Below are positions 54,201-60,505 of a stretch of 64,000 bases of DNA, piece after piece. Numbering within the stretch: position 1 is the first letter of the stretch; each line of letters starts with the position of its first letter. The DNA comes from Paraflavitalea soli (GTDB taxonomy: Bacteria > Bacteroidota > Bacteroidia > Chitinophagales > Chitinophagaceae): NCBI RefSeq assembly GCF_003555545.1, contig NZ_CP032157.1, forward strand, positions 5,832,546-5,896,545. Direction: 5' to 3'. The notes under the pieces are model-generated. The model was not told where the DNA came from. It did not search any database and worked only from the letters and a program-made list of their open reading frames with translations. A program made the position numbers and the translations under genes.

Positions 54201-54383
54201 AGCAGCGGTGCTAAAGCCAAGATATTTTAAGAAGTCTCTGCGGGTAGCGGAAGCATCGGCTAATCCGCTGCTTTCAGTTTGCTGAGACTGTAATGGTTCG
54301 GGGAATTCATCTTTGGCCAACTGCTGATGGGCTTCACTGTTATTGAGCTCTGTAAAACTCTGCCAGTACTTTTTTTTAGCCAT
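51201..54383 (-). CDS. actB: Alternative complex III iron-sulfur/molybdopterin-type subunit ActB
   Basis: 1060 residues. The N-terminus has a variant Tat signal (RRDFLKYLGFSTAAAMVAAS). Residues about 90-720 form a molybdopterin oxidoreductase-like domain that in Act carries no molybdenum site. Residues about 770-1000 carry 4Fe-4S clusters: CYGCGACVVAC, CQHCDNAPCENVC, CIGTRYCANNC and CSFCVQR, each with its cluster spacing. Electrons from the quinol pass through these clusters to the hemes of ActA/E. It is the longest gene of the window and starts 162 bases after actA, across an inverted repeat. Confidence 0.96.
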   Translation of the reverse strand: MAKKKYWQSFTELNNSEAHQQLAKDEFPEPLQSQQTESSGLADASATRRDFLKYLGFSTAAAMVAASCETPVRKAIPYVNRPADLIPGVADYYATTYVSGGEAIPVIAKVRDGRPIKIEGNTLSSYTKGATTARVQASVLDLYDTARLKHPMANGSAASYESIDKMIGDALAVLGGAPVVVLTGTVTSPTTKQIIAEFLAKYPGSRHVQFDAVSYSGILLANEATHGVKAIPSYQFENANVIVSFGADFLGTWLSPIEFQRGYTAGRKVDEKNPTLSKHYQFESMMSMTGANADERFTHRPSEAGVVAAALLSAVNGQGAAGVTGKLKEGIEKAAKDLTANRGKGLVVSNSNNPSIQIIVNAINEAIGAYGSTISFGSTILSHQGLDSDIATLTADMEAGRVGALLVYGVNPAYEYFDGERFKKALQRVKVSVSFNDRQDETTKECKYILPAPHFLESWGDAEPKAGLFSMMQPTIAPLFQTRPFQDSLLKWAGNAVTAYDVYFKNYWVNRLGGYDLYTKALQDGVIEAAPAGTAPAFNGGAVAQALSTAAALKKSGPVELVIYQKVSLGDGKQGNNPWLLEMPDPITRVSWDNYAIISPVMAKEYGINLSDRWEADKYEINPGKPVIKLKVGNKEISLPVIVIPGMQSNTIAVAVGYGRAKEIGRSVITMDNTSLGKNAYPFTSYNGSTIEWTATDVTVAKTEEIYKVAMVQTHNSYEGRQEVLKEVTLKEFKEDPKVIYNERAKELEPWGGINDFEKEGTLYPAYDRPGIKWGMSIDLNSCYGCGACVVACNAENNIPVVGKREVMRYHDMHWLRIDRYFSGNPEDPESIQTVFQPMLCQHCDNAPCENVCPVAATNHSSEGLNQMTYNRCIGTRYCANNCPFKVRRFNWADYMGADSFADNQRPLVEEGKLDDVVLMMNDDLTRMVLNPDVTVRSRGVIEKCSFCVQRLQEGKLKAKKADRPLEDEDVKTACQQACAADAIVFGNANNPKSAVSQVRQQNKMRLFHALEQIHVLPNINYLAKVRNTDEISNHGVLSGEKVVLAEAHATEKKEAAGHH

Positions 54384-54390
54384 TTATATT

Positions 54391-54547
54391 AATTTGAGAA
54401 TTAGGCAATTTGATAATTTGAAAATTAGGCCGTAGTTTTTTTAATGAGCGGACTACATCTTCAACGCTTGAACCTTTATTTGTGCTTTTGAAAACCTGGC
54501 GACGCAAGGGCATTTTCAAATTTTCAAATCAACACATTTGCATATTA
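54391..54547. repeat. Inverted pair of AATTTGAAAATT word repeats between actA and actB
   Basis: Left copy 54391-54429; right copy, reversed, 54512-54547. An 18-base arm (54408-54425 with 54512-54529) pairs with one mismatch, so the message could form a long hairpin with an 86-base loop. Confidence 0.6.
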
Positions 54548-55810
54548 GTAGTGACATTTTTGACACTCCAGGCCACCGATATCGGCAACAGTTACACTGT
54601 CTCTTGTACCGGCCTTGATCTCATTGTGGTATTTTTCGTAAATGCTATAGAATTTATTTCCATCGCCTTTATCGTTGTTGAAATCCACTTTAGTAGTACG
54701 GTGACAGTTTACGCACCAGCTCATGCTCAGTTCACTGGCCTGGTACACTTCATGCATGGCGGTGATCTCACCGTGACAGGTTTGGCACTGAACCTTACCA
54801 GCCTTTACGTGCTGAGAGTGGTTGAAGTATACGTGGTCGGGCAGGTTGTGAATCCTGGTCCATTCAACACCTTTACCTTTTCCGGTGTATTGTTTTTTAA
54901 CAGGATCGTATCCCGCAGCGGCATAGATCTTTTGGATCTCGGCAGTACCGTTTACTTCTGTACCATCTTCTCGGTGAATTGGCGCGCCGGTATATTCATT
55001 GATCGTAAGGTGACAGTTCATACACACATTCACAGAAGGAATGGTGGCGCTTTTACCTTCCATCGCGCTGCCGTGGCAATACAGACAGTTGATCTGGTTG
55101 GTGCCGGCGTGTACTTTGTGTGAGTAGAAGATAGGCTGCTCTGGCTGGTAAGATTTTTGACGACCTAAACCAATAGCGCCTTTTACTACATAGAAACCAC
55201 CCACAACAAACAGGAGCAGGGTAAGCAGGGTGATGTATGTTTTATTGCGGTAGAAAGGGATGGGCTCACCGGATGGAATACCATCTTTATCATCGGCCAG
55301 TTTGCGCAGGTTGGCGTTTACCTGCAACATTACGAAAGCGATTACGGCCAGGATGAGAGTCAATACACCGTAGAGGATCGCATTATCGCTATCTCCCATT
55401 TTGCCATCTGGTACTTTACCACCACCTGAATCAGGCCCAGCTACAGGCACTTTATATTCCCTTACATATTTGAGGATCGCTTCAATTTCAGGATCTGTCA
55501 ATGATGGGAATACGCTCATCGCCGTATTGTTCCACTGCTTGAAAAGATTGTTAAAATAGGGATCTCCCGATTTCAATACTTTGGAGTTGTTGCGGATCCA
55601 TTCGTGTAGGAGTTTTTTATCCTTCACACGGTCTTCGACACCTTTTAGGGCAGGGCCAGTCATGTCTTTTACCACACTGTGACACTGGGCGCAATTGTCC
55701 TGGAATAATGTTTTTCCATCCTGCGCTGCCATCTTGTTTCCGAACGACAATACAACGATCAATAATGCACTGAGAAGAGTTCTTTTGACAATTGGTCTAT
55801 GGTCAATCAT
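54545..55810 (-). CDS. actA: Alternative complex III multiheme cytochrome ActA
   Basis: 421 residues with six heme c sites. One site, CAQCH, is in an N-terminal cytochrome c domain (residues about 25-115). Five are in the pentaheme part after a membrane helix near residue 190: CLYCH, CMNCH, CQTCH, CVNCH and CQKCH at the very end. It is the first gene of the act-cox run, with signal MIDHRPIVKRTLLSALLIVV. The extra N-terminal heme c domain makes six rather than five hemes in this subunit. The hemes conduct electrons from the Fe-S clusters of ActB towards cytochrome c. Confidence 0.95.
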   Translation of the reverse strand: MIDHRPIVKRTLLSALLIVVLSFGNKMAAQDGKTLFQDNCAQCHSVVKDMTGPALKGVEDRVKDKKLLHEWIRNNSKVLKSGDPYFNNLFKQWNNTAMSVFPSLTDPEIEAILKYVREYKVPVAGPDSGGGKVPDGKMGDSDNAILYGVLTLILAVIAFVMLQVNANLRKLADDKDGIPSGEPIPFYRNKTYITLLTLLLFVVGGFYVVKGAIGLGRQKSYQPEQPIFYSHKVHAGTNQINCLYCHGSAMEGKSATIPSVNVCMNCHLTINEYTGAPIHREDGTEVNGTAEIQKIYAAAGYDPVKKQYTGKGKGVEWTRIHNLPDHVYFNHSQHVKAGKVQCQTCHGEITAMHEVYQASELSMSWCVNCHRTTKVDFNNDKGDGNKFYSIYEKYHNEIKAGTRDSVTVADIGGLECQKCHY

Positions 55811-55859
55811 ATCAGTTGAATATGATGAGATTATGTGGAAAAATTTCCTGAATTGGCTG

Positions 55860-55867
55860 CAAAAATA
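55860..55867 (-). promoter_or_regulatory. -7 promoter box of the act operon
   Basis: TATTTTTG on the minus strand, an exact TAnnTTTG match, about 50 bases upstream of actA, with a TTG 22 bases before it. Confidence 0.6.
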
Positions 55868-55961
55868 AGTCAGGATTTCAACAAAATATCAACATGTTTA
55901 AATTTTTTTTAACGTAGACTGGGCGCGGGTTTCAGCCAATTTATTGTATCATGTTTCATTC

Positions 55962-55981
55962 TGTCATGACATTTATGTCAT
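55962..55981. promoter_or_regulatory. TGTCATGACA palindrome upstream of the act promoter
   Basis: TGTCATGACA (55962-55971) is a perfect palindrome and overlaps ATGACATT-TATGTCAT (55966-55981), which pairs with one mismatch. It lies about 95-115 bases upstream of the -7 box of the act operon. A binding site for a regulator of CRP/FNR type is possible. Confidence 0.5.
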
Positions 55982-56255
55982 GTTTTTGTCACCCGCTTTT
56001 GGGAATGAGGCAACCTGAATTTTCGGTAGAACAGATGAAGATTTAAAAACATATAGAGGTTTTTAGGGTCACGAATGCTGTTGCAATCCCTGTAAACGTC
56101 AGATGTCCAACCTTTTATTGTAGTTGTGAGAAAATATTCCGGTAATTTTTTTTAGTAGTCAGCTTTAGTTTAACGATACTCCGATCCCGATTGCTTCAGA
56201 GATCGAAGTTACATCTTACGACTTCAACAATATAATAACCCAACCGGATCGTCTA

Positions 56256-56310
56256 AAACAGGGATCAAACCCGGACCAAACAGGGACCAAACTCGGACCA
56301 AAGACGGATA
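56256..56310. repeat. Five tandem 11-base units
   Basis: AAACAGGGATC, AAACCCGGACC, AAACAGGGACC, AAACTCGGACC and AAAGACGGATA, with a partial copy just upstream at 56242-56250. The period of 11 is close to one turn of B-DNA. Confidence 0.85.
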
Positions 56311-56521
56311 AAGTCACTGTTTCAGGTCTGTTTGACCTATGCTTGAATATTCTTTATTTTATATATGTTACACACACTTATATGTGGAAAGTACTACCAG
56401 CCTTTGTCAAAGGCCTAAAGCGCAAGCATCCTTTACCCCGTAATCAACGAAACCGGTGAAGAAGGTGGCATGGTTGAATTAACTGTTTTATCTGTGGTTA
56501 ATTTGCTGCACTTTTGCGTGC

Positions 56522-57556
56522 ATGTTTGAAAGGCTTCAACAGAAATGGAAGGTCAACGGATGGCGCTTACTGCTCATCCTGGTCACTTTTGCACTGGGTG
56601 GCAGCCTTTGTGGATGGCTGGGCCGCAAACTATTGGGTCTATTTGAGATCGAATCGACCATTGTACGCATACCTCTTTATATAATCCTGGTAACGATCCT
56701 CTGGCCTTTTTGCGTGATCATCATCAGCATCCCTTTCGGGCAGTTTATGTTTTTCAGGAGCTATCTGAAGAAGATGGGCAATAGAATGAGGGGAAAGAAT
56801 AAGAATACAGAATTCAGAATACAGAATTCAGAATCCGGAGAGCAGTATACAGAAGCCAAAATTCGGAATACAGAAGCTGGAAAACAGCATTCAGAACCCG
56901 TGAAAACGAATACATTGAAACAAGAAGAGATCAGTCACCAGCCTTTAACTTCATCGGCCACCAGCCAGCAACCAGTTACGCGTGTTGCCCTATTTGCTTC
57001 CGGAGCAGGCTCGAATGCTCAAAAGATCATTGATTATTTCCGGGACAGCAAGACGGTCAGCATCGTCCTGATCGCCTGCAATAAACCCGGGGCAGGGGTA
57101 CTGAACATTGCGGAAAAGGAGCATATTCCGGTACTTATGATCGAAAAGGAAGCCTTTTTCCGGGGAAATGGTTATGTGGATGAGCTCAAAACAGCTGGCA
57201 TTGATTTTATAGTATTAGCAGGATTCCTCTGGAAAGTTCCTGCTACACTTACTGCTGCCTACTCCAACAAAATTGTAAATATCCACCCTGCACTCCTGCC
57301 CCGCTATGGCGGCAAGGGCATGTATGGGATGTTTGTGCATGAGGCCATTATTGCCGCCGGTGAACGGGAAAGCGGTATTACGATCCATTATGTAGATAAT
57401 GTATACGATAACGGAGCTATTATTTTCCAGGCTACCTGTGCCATTGAACCCGGCGATACGCCTGCCATGCTGGCGCAGAAGGTACACGAGCTGGAACATG
57501 CACATTATCCCCGCATTATTGAACAAGTGATCGGACATCTGCAAAAGCAACGTTAA
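56522..57556 (+). CDS. purN: Fusion of DUF6787 membrane domain and phosphoribosylglycinamide formyltransferase (PurN)
   Basis: 344 residues. Residues 1-90: two membrane helices of DUF6787 type (QQKWKVNGWRLLLILVTFAL, then ILLWPFCVIIISIPFGQF). Residues 91-150: a hydrophilic linker, NKNTEFRIQNSESGEQYTE and more, made by an in-frame low-complexity DNA repeat. Residues 152-344: PurN, with RVALFASGAGSNAQKIIDYF, NIHPALLPRYGG (catalytic Asn-x-His), SGITIHYVDNVYDNGAII (His and Asp ligands). PurN transfers a formyl group from 10-formyl-THF to GAR in purine synthesis. In relatives the two parts are usually separate genes. Membrane anchoring of PurN is unusual. The ATG at 56522 has no clear leader. Confidence 0.88.
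   Translation: MFERLQQKWKVNGWRLLLILVTFALGGSLCGWLGRKLLGLFEIESTIVRIPLYIILVTILWPFCVIIISIPFGQFMFFRSYLKKMGNRMRGKNKNTEFRIQNSESGEQYTEAKIRNTEAGKQHSEPVKTNTLKQEEISHQPLTSSATSQQPVTRVALFASGAGSNAQKIIDYFRDSKTVSIVLIACNKPGAGVLNIAEKEHIPVLMIEKEAFFRGNGYVDELKTAGIDFIVLAGFLWKVPATLTAAYSNKIVNIHPALLPRYGGKGMYGMFVHEAIIAAGERESGITIHYVDNVYDNGAIIFQATCAIEPGDTPAMLAQKVHELEHAHYPRIIEQVIGHLQKQR
56805..56914. repeat. Low-complexity word repeat inside the DUF6787-purN gene
   Basis: ATACAGAATTCAGA words repeat in a row, each about 7-14 bases, and decay towards the right. A further CACCAGC/CAACCAG word set continues at about 56935-56975. All are read in frame as the protein linker. Confidence 0.75.
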
Positions 57557-57620
57557 ATTGGCAACCAGTACCCTGAATGTCACAATCTTACCGTAATATC
57601 ACAGCCTTAATTTTACCTTT

Positions 57621-58388
57621 TTGCTCCGAACGGTACTGATCATATTATGCCTGTTGCTGCTGACGGCAGCTACACAGACGGCCATTGGCCAGGTCCGGAT
57701 CAGCGGGCGGGTGTTCGATATGTCTCAATCCAATCCCATGCAGGCGGTGAGTGTATTGAGCAATTCGGGAACAGGTACGATCACTGACTCCCTCGGCAGG
57801 TATACGATTGTGGTTCCCGAAACAGATTCGATCTGGTTTTCCTACCTGGGCAAGCCAACTCCCAAATATGCGGTACAAAATATCCGCAACATCCAGCTTT
57901 TTGAGGTAGCTCTTCATGTGAACGTTACGGAGCTTAAGCAGGTAATGGTAAAGCCCCGCAATTATAAAATGGATTCGATCCAGAACCGGCTGGACTATGC
58001 CAAGGCCTTTAATTTCCAAAAGCCGGGTATCGGCATATCCATGAATCCGCCCAGTTCCGGCACTTCGCCGGCGGGCGTAGGGCTTGACATGGATGAATTC
58101 ATCAATATCTTTCGTTTCCGGCGCAACCGCAATATGATAGCTTTCCGGGAAAGACTGGAGCGGGAAGAGATCGACAAATACATTGATCACCGGTTCAGCC
58201 GCGCCCTCGTGATCAAACTGACCAAGCTGAAAGGTCCGGACCTGGACACCTTTATGGTGCGCTACCGTCCCCCTTTATTCCTGGTGCAAAATGCCACGGA
58301 ATACGAATTCCAGTCCTATATCAAAAAAAGCTTCGAGAAGTTCCACAAACTGCAACTGATCATGGGCGAGTTGAAGAAAGAGGACTAG
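57621..58388 (+). CDS. Exported protein with carboxypeptidase-D regulatory-like domain
   Basis: 255 residues from a TTG at 57621, which begins a signal peptide (LRTVLIILCLLLLTAATQTA, cut before GQV). Residues about 28-105 are a CarboxypepD_reg-like beta-sandwich: ISGRVFDMSQSNPMQAVSVL and GTITDSLGRYTIVVPETDSI, the form seen in TonB-linked proteins. The C-terminal 130 residues are charged and helical (EEIDKYIDHRFSRALVIKLT), of unknown type. It is likely periplasmic or outer-membrane facing. No ATG is available in this frame near the signal. Confidence 0.75.
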   Translation: MLRTVLIILCLLLLTAATQTAIGQVRISGRVFDMSQSNPMQAVSVLSNSGTGTITDSLGRYTIVVPETDSIWFSYLGKPTPKYAVQNIRNIQLFEVALHVNVTELKQVMVKPRNYKMDSIQNRLDYAKAFNFQKPGIGISMNPPSSGTSPAGVGLDMDEFINIFRFRRNRNMIAFRERLEREEIDKYIDHRFSRALVIKLTKLKGPDLDTFMVRYRPPLFLVQNATEYEFQSYIKKSFEKFHKLQLIMGELKKED

Positions 58389-58423
58389 GTATTGGCTTTT
58401 AGGTATTAGCTTTTAGCTAAAAC
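58388..58423. repeat. Low-complexity word repeat, GGCTTTTAGGTATTAGC type
   Basis: TTTTAGGTATTAGC and TTTTAGCTA words directly after the stop codon. A 7-bp AGCCAGC/GCTGGCT hairpin with a weak T-run follows at 58429-58450. Confidence 0.6.
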
Positions 58424-58499
58424 CGAACAGCCAGCTCCTCACTGCTGGCTTCATAAGCTTTAATTCCTATCTTGAAGTTCTATTCAACCTCCCTGTTAT

Positions 58500-59795
58500 A
58501 TGAAAAAAATAACCTGGCTGATTGCCTGTTTGCTAATCGCAGGTATCGCCTTTTCGCAAAACAAACCGACCCCGGTTGTTATTACGCCCGTACCTGCTCC
58601 TGCAGCAGCCGGTTTTTCAGCAGAACGATTGCAGCGCATAGATGGCATTTTAGCTGAATATGTAGACAAAGGACGCATGAATGGCGCGGTGGCGCTCATC
58701 ATACACAATGGCAAGATCGCCTATTATAAGAGTGTGGGTTATGATAAAGATGCGAATACGCCCTTGCAAAAGGATGCCATTTTTCGCATCGCCTCGCAAA
58801 CGAAGGCCATTACCAGTGTAGCGGTGATGATGCTTTATGAGGAAGGCAAGTTTCTGCTGGATGACCCTATCTCCAATTATATCCCGGAGTTCAGAAAGCC
58901 TGTGGTTCTAGACAAATTCAACAAAGCCGATTCTTCCTATACATCTGTTCCCAGCAAAAGAGAGATCACGATCCGTGATCTGCTCACGCATACATCGGGC
59001 ATCGGGTATGCACAGATAGGTTCCCCGGAAGCCAATGCCATTTATGCCAAAGCCGGCGTAGTGGGCGGTATTGGTGTAGGTAAAATACTATTGGCGGACA
59101 AAATGAAGATACTGGGGCGCCTGCCGCTGATGCATCACCCGGGAGAGAAATGGACGTATGGGCTGAATACGGATGTATTGGGGTACCTGGTGGAAGTAAC
59201 ATCGGGCATGAGCCTGGATGCTTTCCTGCGCAAGCGCATCTTTGAACCGCTGGGCATGAAGGATACCTACTTCTACCTGCCCAAGGAAAAATACAAAAGG
59301 TTGGCGATGCTCTACACGGAAGATACTGCCACCGGACGGGTGGTTCCCATGCCGGAAAGGATCGGCATCAACGGAGAGTTTGCCCGTGATTATCCAGCTA
59401 CGGAAGGCACTTATTTTTCGGGTGGCGGTGGATTGTCTTCCACGATCTATGATTATGCCATCTTCCTGCAAATGATGTTGAATGACGGAATCTACAATGG
59501 CAAGCGCATTCTGAGCCGCAACTCGGTGCGGATGATGACGATGAACCAGATAGGCGATATTAGCCGGGGTCCCAATAAATTTGGACTGGGCTTTGGCATC
59601 ACCACGGAAAAAGGAAGTGCGGTACTGCCAACGCAGGAAGGCACTTTCGAATGGGGCGGTATGTTTGCGACCAGCTATTGGGTTGATCCGAAGGAAAAAC
59701 TGGTAGCCCTGCTCTATAGAAATATATACCCCACGCGGTGGGGCAATTTGGGTAATCTGTTCAAGGTACTGGTGTACCAGGCTATTAATAATTAA
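58500..59795 (+). CDS. Exported serine hydrolase (class C beta-lactamase fold)
   Basis: 431 residues with a signal peptide (MKKITWLIACLLIAGIAFS, cut before QNK). The nucleophile is Ser in IASQTKAIT (S-x-x-K, near residue 98), the YGLN motif is the Tyr site near residue 219, and EWGGMFATSYWVDP near the end is the third motif region. The group holds esterases, D-amino peptidases and true beta-lactamases, so the substrate is not known. It is one of two such genes flanking the TMEM175-like gene. Confidence 0.88.
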   Translation: MKKITWLIACLLIAGIAFSQNKPTPVVITPVPAPAAAGFSAERLQRIDGILAEYVDKGRMNGAVALIIHNGKIAYYKSVGYDKDANTPLQKDAIFRIASQTKAITSVAVMMLYEEGKFLLDDPISNYIPEFRKPVVLDKFNKADSSYTSVPSKREITIRDLLTHTSGIGYAQIGSPEANAIYAKAGVVGGIGVGKILLADKMKILGRLPLMHHPGEKWTYGLNTDVLGYLVEVTSGMSLDAFLRKRIFEPLGMKDTYFYLPKEKYKRLAMLYTEDTATGRVVPMPERIGINGEFARDYPATEGTYFSGGGGLSSTIYDYAIFLQMMLNDGIYNGKRILSRNSVRMMTMNQIGDISRGPNKFGLGFGITTEKGSAVLPTQEGTFEWGGMFATSYWVDPKEKLVALLYRNIYPTRWGNLGNLFKVLVYQAINN

Positions 59796-59822
59796 GACCA
59801 TTAAACCTTCAACCTACTGCTT

Positions 59823-60497
59823 ATGGATCCTTTTCACAATGAATTAAAAAAAGAGTTTCAGCTCGAGCGTATGATCCTTTTTAGTGATGCTGTATTTGCC
59901 ATTGCTATTACGCTGCTGGTGATTGAAATTAAAGTACCGGAGCTGGCAGAAGAGCATTTTACAGAAAAAGAATTGCTGAAAAGCCTGGGGCACCTCATGC
60001 CTAAGATAGTGGGATTTTTGATCAGTTTTTTCCTGATCGGTAATTACTGGATGGTACATCATCGCCTGTTTGGGTATGTTGTTAATTACAATAAAAGATT
60101 GCTGTGGATAAACCTGCTTTTTTTATTGTCTATTGTATTGATGCCCTTTAGTACGGGTATCTTTGGTGAGTATTCCACACCACAGGGCCTTTACCTGAAA
60201 ACGCCATTGATCATCTATGTACTGAACATTTGTTTTATTGGTTTTATGTTGTACAGATTATGGAGTTATATCTCCAACCCGGTCAATCAACTGGCAGAGC
60301 ATTTACCGCACCCCGCATTGGTTCGGGTGGCCAAAATACGGGCATTGCTGGTACCAGCTATTTTTTTGCTCAGTATCCCGGTTTCTTTTATTGAGCCGCC
60401 TTTCCTATCCAGGTATGTATTCTTATTGGTATTTCCTATAATGCGGATCATTCAAAAAAGGGCGGATAAAAAACTAAAATTTCAACCTCAATCATAA
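59823..60497 (+). CDS. TMEM175-family potassium channel-like protein (DUF1211)
   Basis: 224 residues with six helices. The first helix has the family signature RMILFSDAVFAIAITLLVIE, the F-S-D motif lining the pore in bacterial TMEM175 channels. GFLISFFLIGNYWMVHHRLF follows in the third. These channels pass K+ as tetramers of one six-helix unit. It lies 27 bases after a serine hydrolase and 8 before another, so all three are probably co-transcribed. Confidence 0.88.
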   Translation: MDPFHNELKKEFQLERMILFSDAVFAIAITLLVIEIKVPELAEEHFTEKELLKSLGHLMPKIVGFLISFFLIGNYWMVHHRLFGYVVNYNKRLLWINLLFLLSIVLMPFSTGIFGEYSTPQGLYLKTPLIIYVLNICFIGFMLYRLWSYISNPVNQLAEHLPHPALVRVAKIRALLVPAIFLLSIPVSFIEPPFLSRYVFLLVFPIMRIIQKRADKKLKFQPQS

Positions 60498-60505
60498 AAT
60501 ATTCT

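Larger units (their letters stand above)
55868..56521. other. Long regulatory gap between divergent act and DUF6787-purN genes
   Basis: 654 bases with no gene. It holds a TGTCA-type palindrome (55962-55981), an 11-base helical repeat (56256-56310), a perfect GCCTTTG-T-CAAAGGC palindrome (56400-56414) and a CACTTTTG promoter box ending 5 bases before the ATG at 56522. Confidence 0.6.

Noticed and set aside
54482-55123. 213-codon plus-strand frame
   Set aside because: Antisense shadow of actA, which shows six heme sites.
56256-56310. CRISPR array
   Set aside because: Units are 11 bases, contiguous and without unique spacers; no cas genes are present.
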